This document shows positions 33,836 to 46,021 of a stretch of DNA of 64,000 bases, piece by piece; within the stretch, counting starts at the first letter, position 1; the number at the start of each line of letters is the position of its first letter. The notes beneath the pieces were generated by a model that was given only the letters and a program-made list of their open reading frames with translations, did no database searches and was not told where the DNA came from. The position numbers and the translations under genes are program-made. This stretch comes from Nageia nagi (lineage: Eukaryota; Pinophyta), in assembly GCA_050084985.1 (NCBI GenBank), contig JBITNC010000001.1, forward strand, positions 11,346,001-11,410,000, in the 5' to 3' direction.

Positions 33836-36800
33836 TATGTCAGAATATTTTTGGTGAAATTTGAACATTTGTTTTTGTATTTAACTTCTAAAGTTATTAT
33901 CTAGACTTGATTATTGGAATTCTTTAATGATAGAAGTGAAAAGTCTAGTTTATAAGGCTTTCAAATATGCAAATTTATATTATCCATAGATAAAAATACC
34001 AACATATTTTTAGGTGGAAATAGAACATGTTTTGTATATTTAATTACTAAAAATTAATGTCCATATTTGATTATTAGAATTATTTAGTGCTATAAGTTAT
34101 TATATCATAATTTCAATGAGCAATATTTGTTCTCTACCTTGCCAAGTATATCATTAGTATGTTGGGTCTAGTATCGATTCATAAAAACACAAGAAATTAG
34201 GTCGATAATAAAATTAGGGAATGTTATAATGGGTTATTTTGATGAAATGATATTTAAAATTATTCAATAGGAGGTACCATTTGATGAAATGGTAGTTAAA
34301 AAAAATCCTTGTGATCTATTTGTAGCATGATAGTTAATGAATATTTGAAACTTTACCTTTATAATTGGAATATTCAAGGAAGGGTATATTTATTACAAGT
34401 TGCATAGTACATAGCATTTCTATGCTAAGGTAACACCTAGAACCTAGTTGATTCACCAGTCACTTTTGTTCAAACATATTTGGGTGTGCATGATTTTGGT
34501 GATGGATTGTGATATCAAGGGGTATGCTTAGAAATAATAAGTACATTATGAATATTCCATTGAATCTAAATATTATTCTATGTGATTTTGTATAAAACCC
34601 CAATCCTATCTAGATATGACTGGAACATTTTTGTATAAATATCTTAGTCAATATTTTCTTATCTTGGAAAAATTGAGGAACTCCAGACTTCCTTCTTCAA
34701 TATTATGGCTAAATTAAACTTATATATTGGAATGAAACAACTCTACTCTCAACCACAAAACTCATGTAGTGATGAAACTCAATATATTTTATAAGCACAT
34801 CAATAGAAAATTGGATTGATATTGTTGAAAAATAATGATTGTAATCTCATTGGTAATTTTATCTCTTTTACTTAAACTCAAACATTATAGTATTGACTTT
34901 TGCAATGTGTCCACTTTAAAGATAGGCATTTTACTTCAACTAAGGCACTTGTGTAAGTTTATTATGGATACATATTATAAATGTTTTTTCATAAGTGCAT
35001 TCCTAATATCCTCCAAGCATAGAAGGAATTGAGAAGGCTATAGCAATGGTGTGCATGCTCGGTTATGATTCTTTTATAAACCTTAACACATGAGTTTTGA
35101 ACTTTGAGTATTGATTGGAAAATCTGTGCTCTTCATACTTGTTCCTCTTTTTATTTAGTTGCATTCTAAATTTTATTTATAAATACTATGATAATGTTAT
35201 GCTTAAAAATAACTATTAGACTTTCTTGAGCATGATGTTGGTAGATTACTAAATATAAAAAATATTTAAGTGTTTCTTAAAACACTTAGTGTAGATATTG
35301 TATAGACAAGATGTGTACTAGTTGTATCTACTATAATAATACTTAATTGATGAATAAGTGTTGGAAAGGCATGGAATTGAGTTGTCAGTTGGAAAGGCAT
35401 TGAATGTTGTGGTTGTGAGTGCCTTCATAGTCATAATTGAATGTGTTATTTACGTTTAAAGTATGAATAAATACACTTTTATGGAATATAACATGTGTAT
35501 TATTCCATCTATTTTGAGATATAAATTACTATTAATATGTAAAAATGGGACACCCCAAAATGTTAAAGTTTAAGAACAAGTTATGATAAGTTGCACTTCA
35601 AAGAGCTTGTTTCTAAAGTGGAACTATTAGAATTTCATCTTCTTGTTTAATACTAGCTATAATAATATATAATCAAGCATGAATATTTTCATTTTTTCTT
35701 CCTTATTCCTAGCTTTTTATCTTTCTCAAAAATTGTTGTTATTAAATATTTGTACAAATAGACAATGTTGTTTATTTTCAAGAGAACATAATTGCCTTTA
35801 TATATTGATGCAATATTTATAAAAGTCTTATTTTTAATACTATAAAATGATCATATTGAACTATTTTTCAGGAATCCTATACAATTATAGAGTGAATAGT
35901 TGGAGAAGAAGTGCAAGAATAAAAAATATGAAAGGAAAAAATACTTCAAGGAAATAGAAAACACCCAATGAACAATAAATTTTAGAAAGGGGTTTGTAAG
36001 TAGCCCAGTTCTTTGGTATGAAAAGAGTAGATTAACTCTTAATTGTACTTTTATCTTGGATTTATAATTTTGTATAGTTCTTTTTTTTAGAAATATTCTA
36101 TTATCTTGTGCCTATGTTTGCATCATCCATTTGGGTTCAAATTCTATGTTGTAACTTTTTTATAGGTTAATGCAGATTTTGCACTATCTATGGATAAAAA
36201 TACCAAGAATTATTTAGGTGAAATTAGACCATATTTTGTATATTTAACTACTAAAAATATTATTTAGATTTGATTATAAGAATTGTTTAATGATATAAGT
36301 GAAAAATCTAGTTTATAAGGCTTTTAGATAAGACTAAAGAAGGTAAAATCTCAACTCCTAATGTAGCAGATAAGAGTGATAACAATTCTTTGAAAAAATG
36401 TTCATCTCATTTTTTGTTGAGTAGAGGAAAATTCTTATATTTATCATGTGTAGGTTTTGATGAAAATGAGATTACCTTTCAACAAAAAAGTTCAACTTGT
36501 GTCATTTCATACAATGTCAAAAGAATATTGAAGAGAGTGAAGACTACATGTTGGGTATTTTGAAATGATAAACATTCATCCAAAGATGTGTCTAAAAATG
36601 ACTTGATATATGCATTAAATCCCATTTTATGATTCATTTTTCATGTTTAGTGAGAATAAAATAATTAAGGTGGTGATTATTTCAAAAACAAGTAGACAAA
36701 AAAGAAAGCACAAGTCTTTTCTTGACAAATAACAAGCCTTTATATATCAAGACATTTTCCATGTGAATGAATTGAGTTTTATTCAATGTGTGTGTTATAA

Positions 36801-36879
36801 GAACTATCATAAACTCTTATAAGTTTTTAATAAAAAAATATGATATAATATGGCTACCAATTATGAAAGGTAACTCTTT

Positions 36880-36995
36880 TCATAAATAAAATTTGGATTT
36901 ATTCAAAGAGTAAGAACATTGATGAAAGATAGGAATCAATAAGACACCTAGATATAGTTGGATTGAAGTTGATAAAAGGGTACATACTTTTCTTT
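36880..36995 (+). pseudogene. PPR E-motif fragment
   Basis: QRVRTLMKDR, then across a frame change KTPRYSWIEVDKRVHTF, matches the C-terminal E-motif region of PLS PPR proteins ('VRKMMKERGVKKxPGCSWIEV'). Isolated piece. Confidence 0.65.
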
Positions 36996-37689
36996 TACTT
37001 TACTTATTCTATATAGTAATTTCTTTATAGGTTGATTCAGATTTTGGAATTTTCATGGATAAAAATACTAGGAAGTTTCTCCAAGATGAGATCTAAATAG
37101 CTTTGCACAGTGGCATGGTACATGCTATCAGGTAGAAAGGAAACTAGGTTACATACCATTTTTTTTAAAAGTATTTTTATTAAATATTTGTAAAAATAGA
37201 CAATATTGTTGATTATTAACAACATATCATCAAATGAACATAATTTCCTATGTATATTGATGTAGTAGAATGTTTTTTGTGGAGATTATTGCTAGTACAA
37301 AGTAATGCAAGATCTAAAGAGTCATTCATAATGACATAGTACATGCTTTCAGGTAGAAAGGTAATTATGTTTCATTTAATTTTTTTTGAAATTTTATTAA
37401 ATATTTATATAAATAGATAATGTTGTTGGTTGTTGACATCATATTTTTAATACTATATAGTCATCATATTAAACTATTTTCTAGGAATCCTGTATAATTG
37501 TAAAATAATGCAAATTATTCACTTACCATGGATAACCATACCAAGAATATTTTGGGTGGAATTAAGCAATATTTTTTATATTTAATTACTAACAATTATT
37601 ACCCATATTTGATTATTATAATTATTTAATGATAAACATGAAAAGTCTAGTATATAAGGCTTTCATAGATCAATTTTATTATACAATTA

Positions 37690-37985
37690 ATATAAATTTG
37701 ATTTTTTGTGCAAGCTATCTTGAAGAAGCTTTGATTTTCATTTCCAAGATGAATTGGGTATGTGGATGTGTCTACTTGGTGCTTGTAGATCACATAAGAA
37801 TGCAAGAATAGGGGAATTTTTGGCAATAATATGTTTTTTGTTGGAGCCTAAATATGCTCCATATTATGTTATTGTTTCAAATGTTTATGTTGAAGTGGGC
37901 AATTAGGATGATGTTCAAAGAGTAAGAACATTGATAAAAGTTAGAGGGAATCAAGAAGATAACTAGATGTAGTTGGATTAATTAC
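37690..37985 (+). pseudogene. PPR E-domain fragment
   Basis: SYLEEALIFISKMN, then across frames LGACRSHKNARIGEFLA and APYYVIVSNVYVEVGN, then DDVQRVRTLIKV. This matches the E domain of PLS PPR proteins (GRAGxLEEA...LLGACRxHxNxxLGE...YVxLSNxYAxxGxWxxVxxVR). Several frameshifts are present. Confidence 0.7.
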
Positions 37986-38261
37986 TATACAAATTCAATT
38001 ATTGGAATTTTTTAATGATAGAAGTGAAAAGTTTGATCTATAAAGCTTTCAAAAATTCATTTTTATAAATAATTCATGTAAACTTGGTTTTATTTCATCT
38101 TTTCAAAAAATTTTGTTATGAAATATTTGTATAAATAGATAATTTTTTGATTGTTGATAAATATTATATTATCAAATTAACATAACTACCTATGTATATT
38201 GATGCAATATTTTTGATCGCATTATTTTTAGTACTATAGAGTCATTAGATTGCACTATTTT

Positions 38262-38430
38262 TCAAGAATCTTGTATAATTGTAGAGTAAAGAGATGGAGA
38301 GGGAGTTGTAAGAATCACTTGAAAGGAGAAATATTGAACAAATTTTGATTCCTTCAAGTATTTCTCCTTTCATGCGATTCTTGCACCTCTGTTTCCAACT
38401 CTTCACTCTACAATTATACAAGATTCTTGA
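38262..38430. repeat. Foldback: 72-bp inverted repeat with a 25-nt loop
   Basis: 38262-38333 pairs with 38359-38430; by hand count 63 of 72 positions match. The arms start and end TCAAGAATCTTGTATAATTG and its complement. Arm 1 is also the end of repeat module 2, so the hairpin arose by inverted duplication of that module. No 2-8-bp terminal duplication typical of a MITE was noticed. Confidence 0.85.
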
Positions 38431-38504
38431 TAAATAATTCAATACAATGACTTCATATTATTTGAAATTTTTATATTTTTTTCCAAAATAGGAAAATTTT
38501 GAGG

Positions 38505-38835
38505 CTATTTTAAACCACCTCTAAGGGGTTTTTAAGGTAGTCCTTTTGAAACATGTTTTGGATTTTGGAGGTGGTTTGAAACCCCCTTTGTAAGTTATTT
38601 TGGAGGCGATTTAAACTACTCCTAAATCCCCTTTCCAAGTGGTTTTTGTGGGTGGTTTTACATTTGAGGTAATGTTTTTGGATTATATGGGGGTGGTTAT
38701 AAATCACCTATATAAGATTCTGATTTTTGGTGGTGTACACACAAATAATGACTAGTTACCCTCTAGTAAAAGGCTTAGGTAGTGGTTTAAAATCACCCCC
38801 AAAGGCCCTTTTTGATCTAGTGGAGGTTTTTACGT
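38505..38835. repeat. Degenerate repeats of GGAGGTGGTTT and AAACCACC
   Basis: The words GGTGGTTT and AAACCACCTC/AAACCCCC recur at least eight times on both strands, spaced about 40-60 bp apart. The 65-codon minus-strand frame across it is a by-product. Origin unknown; it may be a foldback-type element or an LTR remnant. Confidence 0.5.
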
Positions 38836-38949
38836 ATAGTGATCAAACCTTCAAAAAAGGGAAATATAATTGAATTGAAGAGAGTGGCCAATTGAAATAG
38901 TAGCACCAAATGTATTTACTAGTGCAAGAATTTTAAGAGGTTTTCATAG

Positions 38950-40490
38950 AGCCTAAGGGGTTCCTACATAGAAGGGAGATTGAGCATAAGATTCAATTCA
39001 TACTTGATGCTCCTCTACCTAATATAGTGTTGTATATACAATCTATAATTAAAAATAAAGATTAAGAAATATATATGAGAAATCCTAGGCCAAGGAGTTA
39101 TTTATCTAAGTACCTATCCACATGATTAACTTATTATGTGTGTACCAAATAAGAATGAGACAAATTGGAGAATATGTATGGAATACCATATGCTAAATAA
39201 GATTAATATCAATAATAGGTATAAATTTCCTTCGATTGATGATTTGATGGATCAATTATAATGGGTAAAATATTTTACCAATTTGGACATTAGAAGTGGA
39301 TATCATCAAATTCTAATAAAGGAGAAAGACATATGGAAAATAACATTCAAAATGAGGTAAGGAGTATATAGTAATTGGTACTTCCATTTGACTTATCAAA
39401 TGCACTTGCCACAATATTCATGAAGCTAATGAATGCTATTTTAAAACCTTTTATTGATTCATTTATTGTTATTTATTTGGATGATATCCTAGTTTAGTAA
39501 CTAATATATCTTAGGAGGAAAAAGCAAGTCACTTAAAATAAGTGATACAAACTCTACAAAAAGAGAAGTTGTTAAAAATGTAGATGTATGAGTTTGGTTA
39601 ACAATATTTAGTATGATTAGGGCATGTTGTATGTAAATATAGTTTAAAATTGGCCTTGAGAAAGTTAAAATCATTATAGAGTGGTTAAGACTAAGCAATA
39701 TCATAGAGACAAGGAGTTTCTTAGGTGTTATATAATACATTAAAATATTCATTCTAATTTTTTAGCCATTACTTTACTGTTGCATGATATCACTAGTATA
39801 AATAATTCACTAGTATGAAGAAGGGATTCTAATGGAAAAAGAAGCAACAATCAAATTTTGATGTATTGAAGTAGAAAATCAACAATAGTAAATTATTGAC
39901 ACTACATAATTTATAATAAAAATTTGATATTGAAATAAATGTATGTGAGTCTATCATATAGGTAGTTTTCATTCAAGGAGGAAGACCCATTTATTACCAT
40001 TTTGAGAAATTCAAAGGGGTGGTTATAAATTAGTCTAAAAATAACGAGTTATTTACATTAGTCCAAGAAATGAAAATATGGAAGCATTACATGTCACGGA
40101 GGAGATCATTATCCATATTGATCAACAACATCTAAATTATTTGTAGACTTAGTCCAAGTTACAACAAGTAATACATTTTAGGTTTATGGTATTTTTATAG
40201 TATTTTGATTTAATTATCATGTATAAAAAGGACAATACTAATACAATTACACATATGTATGAAGGTCACCAATTAAATTTCTGGTTATGGATGCTATTAT
40301 GGATATTTCTTCTTTTATGCATGAAGTGTACAAGAAGAAATACATGTTGAAGATGGACCTTGATTATTTTGCTAATTATATAAAAAAATTCTTTATTCTA
40401 CAATTGGTATATATAGGCTTGACCAACAAAGTTAATCAATTGGCTAGTGATCGATCACATAAATAGATTGATGGATCATGACTAACTAGT
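38950..40490 (+). pseudogene. Chromovirus (Ty3/gypsy) RT-RNase H remnant
   Basis: In order: REIEHKIQFILDAPLPN (linker, about 38975-39025); [43 protein letters not shown] (RT fingers and palm, 39175-39325); and, after frame changes, [10 protein letters not shown] around 39470-39490, the RT catalytic motif. RNase H follows: GRPIYYHFEKFKGVVIN (39985-40035) and NNELFTLVQEMKIWKHYM. The fit is to plant chromovirus pol. Stops and frameshifts occur throughout, and no integrase follows. Gag and LTRs were not found. Confidence 0.85.
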
Positions 40491-40993
40491 TTGGTGGTAA
40501 GTGACCCAAAATATAATAATTTTGTTAATTATCAACCATAAAACAAAGCATAAGATTTATATTTTGAGCATTTAAACTTGCTCTTTAGCTATTTTAGTCT
40601 TGAGAACTAGAGTTTGCATATTGTGGTATTTTCTATTATTATAAGATTACTCTATTAGAGAGTAGGAAAATAGAAAAGGATGAGTCTATAAGTGTATTTG
40701 AAGATTTGTATAATTCATAATGAAAAAGGAGTGTGAATTTATGAGAGACTATTGTGATAAATATTTATAAAATCAAAGAGGAAGGTAAAATATTATTGGT
40801 TGTAGGTTTGCTCCCTTCATGGCTTAGATTGACAATACCAAGGATTGAATATTTTTCAATGGACACAACCCACATTAGGTAAGTCACCTTACATATTTTG
40901 CATGTAATAATGATTTTATTGTTAAGTTTTTCTTTTATAAGAAAACTAGTTTAATTTTCTCAAACTATATTTTATATAGTAGATCCTAACAAC
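40491..40993 (+). other. Possible LTR end of a copia-like element
   Basis: It ends ATCCTAACAAC just before a primer-binding site, so the preceding sequence may be an LTR, but its 5' end was not identified. A broken frame includes EEGKILLVVGLLPSWLRL, similar to a copia gag segment, so two elements may be nested here. Confidence 0.35.
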
Positions 40994-41007
40994 TGGTATC
41001 AAAGTGT
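40994..41007 (+). promoter_or_regulatory. Primer-binding site of copia-like element
   Basis: TGGTATCAAAGTGT is close to the tRNA-iMet complement TGGTATCAGAGC. It follows a CA-containing LTR-like end and precedes a copia-type gag. Confidence 0.55.
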
Positions 41008-41049
41008 ATCTTTTAGTGTACTAAAAATAAAGAAGGATTTCTTGATCAA

Positions 41050-41390
41050 GTGGGAGTAATGGTAGAAGAAGGAAAGTTATAGGTTGATAAATTAAATGGA
41101 TTTTTTTTTTCAACTTTGTAATATTCATATGTAGTATTATTTATATCAAAAGGATTTTTTCTACTAGTGGGTGGTAAGATAATAAATCATTAAATATATT
41201 AGATAAAAAGTGGGAACTTCTCAATATAAAGCCATTGGGAATTGATATAATTATGCTTAGTACCATGAATACCTTCAATATCTAATAAAAAAGATAACTA
41301 AAGACCTCATGGAGAATTTCTCCATGTTGTATGAAAAACTCTTAACTTCAAATAAAGTATCTCTCATAAAAGCACTAGACCAAAAAAGAC
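41050..41390 (+). pseudogene. Copia-type gag fragment
   Basis: VEEGKL with VDKLNG occurs near the start. After many stops, ITKDLMENFSMLYEKLLTSN is followed by KVSLIKAL, which matches the 'TAKDLMxxLSxLYEKPSxxNKVxLMxxL' block of plant Ty1/copia gag. Nothing further downstream was recognised. Confidence 0.6.
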
Positions 41391-41539
41391 CTTTGGTGGT
41401 GACTAATTTGAGATAACTTTGAGGGGGAAGGTTTAAGATGCTACTATATGTTATTTTGTTGGTAGGTTTAATGAGGAGGTTTTAAACCTCTAGTATAAAT
41501 CATAAGGTGGAGGAAAAAAATTGACCCTTCATCTCACCC

Positions 41540-41566
41540 AAATAAAATAAAATAAAATAAAAAGTC
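41540..41566. repeat. (AAAAT)n microsatellite
   Basis: A short run of five AAATA-type units within an AT-rich stretch. Confidence 0.85.
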
Positions 41567-41629
41567 CATGCAAGAACCTTACATGGGCTATTTTCATTTT
41601 TGAGGGGTAGACCTAGGATTATTGCAATA

Positions 41630-41725
41630 TTTGGACAGAGGAGAGGAGGAGCAATAAGAGGAGAGGAGGAGAGGGAGGAGAGTATTTGTATCAAAGTAGA
41701 GGTAGAGGAAAGGAAAGGAGAGTTT
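41630..41725 (+). repeat. Purine tract (GAGAGGAGGAG-rich)
   Basis: Nearly all A and G on the plus strand, with repeated GGAGAGGAGGAG. A polypurine/polypyrimidine tract of this length could form a triplex; no function is known. Confidence 0.75.
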
Positions 41726-41789
41726 CAATGAGGCTTGTTAGTATAAGGAAAAGGTATATTCTTTCATATTTTGCATCCATATCTTAGGG

Positions 41790-43140
41790 ATTTTGTTGAA
41801 AACTCATTTTGTGCCTATGATGGGATCATCAAAAACCATAAAACTATGCTTTCTTCATGCATCTTATCAAAAATGTTTAATCCTTAATTATTCTTCCATA
41901 TTTTGCATACATGACTATCATGACATTCAAAACCTAAACATTCAAATTAAAACCACCATATAGACAAATCCATATACCCAATTTAGGTTTTATAAGTATT
42001 TTGGTAGTGAAGTGAATAGTCCCTCAATATTCCTAGGTATCTTCTCTAAAAATTGGTTTTATGCATATTATGTGATTATTGTAGACCATGAAATTATATT
42101 TGCATCATGCATCTTGTCAAACAATTCTCGAGCCTTGTGTATTATTTCATATTTTATGTAAATGTCTATTAGGGCATTCAAAACCCAATCATTTGAATTA
42201 CAAGCACCATGTATACACTTCCACACACCTAATTTAGTTTCATGAGTATTTTGTAATGAATTTCAATGGTCACTCAATAGTCTTAAAGAATTTATCTAGA
42301 AATCCATTTTATTCATATCATCCCATCATTACAAACTATGAAACTATATTTGCATCATTGTATATTTTGTGTACATATCTTAAGGATCTTTTTTTGGAAA
42401 CCCATTTTACATATTATCAAATGATTCTATGGCCTTGTGCATTCTTCCAAAATTTGCATACATGCGTTAGATTTTTCTTTGAAAAAACCCATTTTCAATC
42501 TTTCAAATAATTCTTAGGCCTCATGTATCTTCCATAATTTATAGTAATATCTTAGGTATTTATTAATAAAACCTAATCTTGTGTGCATCCTACAATTATT
42601 GTAGACTATGAAATTTTCTTTGCAATATGCATCTTGTTAGATAATTCCCCACCCTTGTATATTCTTACATATTTTGCATACATATATTAGAATTTTATTT
42701 TGAAAAACAAATTTATGCATATCATTTAATCATTATGGACCATGAAATTGTGTTTGCATTATGCATATTATCAAACAATTACCAACCTTGTGTATTCTTC
42801 ATTATTTTATAGTCTATGAGATTGTGTATTCTACTAGATTTTCAAAAAAATATTTCATACATATCCTTCCCCCATTAGTAGTCTATGAAACTATGTCTAC
42901 AACATAGCCTATATGTAAAAGAAGTTTAAAATACATTTATAGTGATTCATCATAAAATAATGCAATAAGAGTCACTCATGTTATTAGTGTATTTATAGGG
43001 CCATCATCTACTAGACCTGCATTGGTACATGCAAGTAGAACACATACAAAGATTTTGCTATTAGGGTTGATTCCCAAGTTCTTTATCATATTAAAGAGTG
43101 TAAGGGCATCCTTGTCATATCCATGAATTACATATCCTAA
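41790..43140 (-). pseudogene. PPR-derived tandem array, short-period part
   Basis: Minus-strand frames repeat a block resembling MYAKxGRIHKAxELFDKMHD followed by ANTISWSTMI. One well-preserved copy is MYAKYVRIYKGGELSNKMHI at about 42610-42680. The landmark encoding 'DKMHDANTIS' (plus-strand TTTGCATCATGCATCTTGTCAAA) recurs at about 41838, 42083, 42331, 42603 and 42736. The spacing of about 245-270 bp is shorter than the roughly 305 bp of a full P-L-S triad. At 42960-43130 a different block reads HGYDKDALTLFNMIKNLGIN, then LLACTNAGLVDDG. All of it is broken by stops. Confidence 0.65.
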
Positions 43141-43640
43141 AATCATTTAGTTTATGAAACTATTTTTTTACATCATGCATCTTATCAAATAGTTAACATA
43201 CCTAATGAATGATAAAAAAACTTTGTATACATATTCATCAGAGCATTGATCACAATAACATCATAATGATCCTAAAGAATATAAAGGTTACTAAAAATTC
43301 AAATTGATCATCCAACAACCAAGGTATTTGTGTAAAAGAATACCATAATTGATTACATACAAAACTTGAGTGGAAATCTTTGGTCCAATGATCTACTTTT
43401 TGGAATTTGAAGCATGGTAAATAATCATAAGATGAATTTGGTCTAAAATTTTGTACCCTAAGAAAATTTTCTAACTCTAGGTTGTTATGAATACCAAAAC
43501 AACTAAGAAAATAATTCAACCTTGCAAAAACATGTTTGTAATTATTTAGCCAAACATGCTTGTAATACAATGGAAAATATGCTAATAAGTTGGAAAAAAC
43601 ATTCTTGTAATACTTAATCAAAAATAGAAAAAACATGTGG
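43141..43640 (-). other. 128-codon open frame of unknown nature
   Basis: The minus-strand frame 43250-43636 is the longest in this part of the window and encodes 128 residues rich in F, Y, L and N. I recognise no domain. The repeated words KHVWLNNYKHVFARLNYFL suggest local duplication. It sits inside PPR debris, and I suspect a chance frame in AT-rich DNA. Confidence 0.3.
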
Positions 43641-43649
43641 TTCCCAAGT

Positions 43650-45300
43650 GCTTCATAAGATTAGAGTTTAAGGGCATTATTGTTGTAGCCATGAACTACA
43701 TATCCTCCAATCATAGTAGCATATGGTACTACCAATTTAGTGCTTCTAAAAGAATGTAGGAATAGGGAAATTTGTGGCAACAATCCTTTTTTTGTTGAAG
43801 CCTAAATATGTTGCATCTTATGTTCTACTTTAAAATAATTATGTTGAACTAGATAATTATATTTTGAACATTTTCTCTAAAAATAGATATATCTATTAAT
43901 TAGTGTTGATAGATTTAATTTTGTAGTAGCAATATTATAGAGCATATTTGAATCATTTGAGCATAATTGAAATTGTATAACATATTTGAATCATTTGAAT
44001 TTTAAGTATAATCTAAATTATAGAACATATTTGAAGTGTTTGAGCATAATTGTAACTATAGAGCATATTTTAATGATTTAAATTTTGAGCATAATTGAAA
44101 CTATAGATTATATTTGAATCATTTGAGCATAATTTTATAATGATACATCCTAGGAATAATATAATAAGAGTCACTCATGTTATTAAAGAATTTATAGCCA
44201 TCATCCACTAGAGATGCATGGTTGCATGCAAGTAGAAAACATATAATGGTTATGATATTAGGGTTGGTTCCCAAGTGATTCAATAGATCAAAGAGTTTAA
44301 GCACATGTTTTTTGTAGCCATGAATTTTATACTATCCAATCATTACATCCCATGTAACTATATATGCATCATGCATCTTGTCAAACAATTATGGATCTTA
44401 TGTATTCTTTCACATTTTACATACATACTTATTAGGTAATTCACAACCATAATATTTGATGCAAAACCATTTTAAACTACTCTTTGATAGATCTTTATAC
44501 CTTTTGTTAGATCTCTCACAATGGAACATGATGAAAGAAAGTTGCAAAAGGTTATAGAGTTTGCCTTTATATTTGATCATTGCATTTGCTTAAAAGTCTT
44601 TAGAGATTTTTCAAAAAATCCATTTTGTGCATATCCTCAAGGCCCTTTCATTCCATGAAATTGTGTCTTCATAATGCATATTATTAAATAATTATCAAGC
44701 CTTATGTATTATTCTATATTTTTCATACATATCTATTAGGGAATTAACAACCACAACATTCAATGCAAAATAATTTTCAAGTACACTTTGATAGATGTTT
44801 ATACCTTCTTCTAGAGATTCTATGGTGGCACATGTTGGAAGAATGTTGGAAATGATTACAAAGTTTAGCTTTACATTTGATAATTACATATACCTAAAAT
44901 TTTCTAGAGCCTTTTCAAAAAACCAATTTATGCATATCCTCAAGATCATTCCATTCCATGAATTTGTATCTACATCATGAATCTTGTTAAATAATTTGTA
45001 GGTCTTATGTATTCTTCCACATTTTACATACATGCCTATCAAGGAATTGAAAACTAAAAAATTCAATGCAAAACCATTTTCAACTACTAATACGGATGTC
45101 CATACCTTCTTCTAGATCTCCCATGGTGGAAAATCTATTTTGTGCATATCCTATGATTGTAGTCCATGAAATTATATTTGCATAGTCTACATGACCAAGA
45201 GGGTTAGTAATAACTGTATAATGATTCATACTAGGAATAATGCAATAGATCCTTGTATATTCTTCTATATTTTGCATACATTTCTATTAGAGAATGGATC
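43650..45300 (-). pseudogene. PPR (PLS-type) pseudogene, triad-period part
   Basis: Minus-strand fragments: NRFSTMGDLEEGMDI (about 45080-45130); FNSLIGMYVKCGRIHKTYKL and FNKIHDVDTNSWNGMI (44884-45066); KLNFVIISNILPTCATIESL with EEGINIYQSVLENYFALN (about 44740-44860); SLKTFKQMQ and NSITFCNFLSSCSIV (about 44500-44600); LKLFDLLNHLGTNPNIITI and ACNHASLVDDGYKFFNNMS (44119-44304). Equivalent positions at 44345, 44655 and 44955 are about 300-310 bp apart, the length of one P-L-S triad. This is a real PPR gene ancestor, now with many stops. A plus-strand PPR scrap lies at 43740-43830. Confidence 0.75.
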
Positions 45301-45921
45301 AAATTTAAATTTCACCTTATGTTTGATGTGGCTACGTATAAGGAAATTTTTGGTCAAATATCATGGAAAACTCTTGGCTAAAAGAACCTATAAATAGCAA
45401 GGACTATGTACACGGGGTTGAAAAATTCATTAATTTTGTAATAACTTATTCAAAGAACCTTGAAAGAATTATATGTACATGTTGAATGTGCCAAAATATG
45501 AAACTCCTGGTTTTGAGAAGGTTCATAAGCACCTTTTCATCCTTGGAATAAAAAAGATATATAACAATTTTTTTTGCAGGTTTATATGAAAGAACTTAAT
45601 ATCATCAATCTAAAGTCACAAAATTATCATGTTCTCTTTCATTACCTTCTTCCAATAGCACTACTATATGTTCTTTACAAACTTATGTAAAAAACCGTTT
45701 GCAATTTATGTATATTCTATAGATATCTATGTGTAAAAGTGGTAGATCCTGTGATAATGGAGAGATTATAGTAAGAGGTTGTGGAGATGTTATGTTTAAT
45801 TTAAAAGCACTTCCCTCCTTCATTTTTTTGATATCATGATGCAATTAACAATCTAATTACCAATGTATGAGGTACTTCTATGTGGACCTATGTAATATTG
45901 ATGGATGTGCCCTTTCAAGAG

Positions 45922-46021
45922 GTTTGTATGCATTCATTAGTATCATAAACTACAATTTTTATAAATTTTGTATAACATATCATTGGGATATTTTTTTTGT
46001 TTTCTTTCTTAGAATTTACAG
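45922..46021 (+). other. Intron within the CACTA gene (GTTTGT...TTTACAG)
   Basis: Removing these 100 bp joins CCTTTCAAGAG to GTTTTATAAGGGC and restores PFKRFYKGYVKNK, matching the 'MYPFERxxKxYVxNK' block of DUF4218. It has a T-rich tract before the acceptor. The 145-codon frame 45867-46304 reads through this intron, so its first part is not protein. Confidence 0.75.

Larger units (their letters stand above)
33836..38261 (+). repeat. Interspersed repeat modules mixed with PPR fragments
   Basis: Two AT-rich modules recur. Module 1 (GGATAAAAATACCAA, then TATTTAATTACTAA, then GAAAAGTCTAGTTTATAAGG) is seen at about 33840-33980, 33985-34100, 36175-36330, 37525-37665 and 37985-38065. Module 2 (TTATTAAATATTTGTA, then CAATATTT, then a GAATCYTGTATAATTGTAGAG-like end) is at about 35730-35900, 37175-37270, 37390-37502 and 38112-38290. 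PPR E-motif scraps lie between them. No coding domain of a mobile element was seen. Stretches between modules, such as 34100-35730, hold nothing recognisable. Confidence 0.65.

Noticed and set aside
43250-43636. 128-codon minus-strand frame as a novel gene
   Set aside because: No domain, composition that follows the AT-rich background, and position inside PPR debris. Listed as unknown rather than called a gene.
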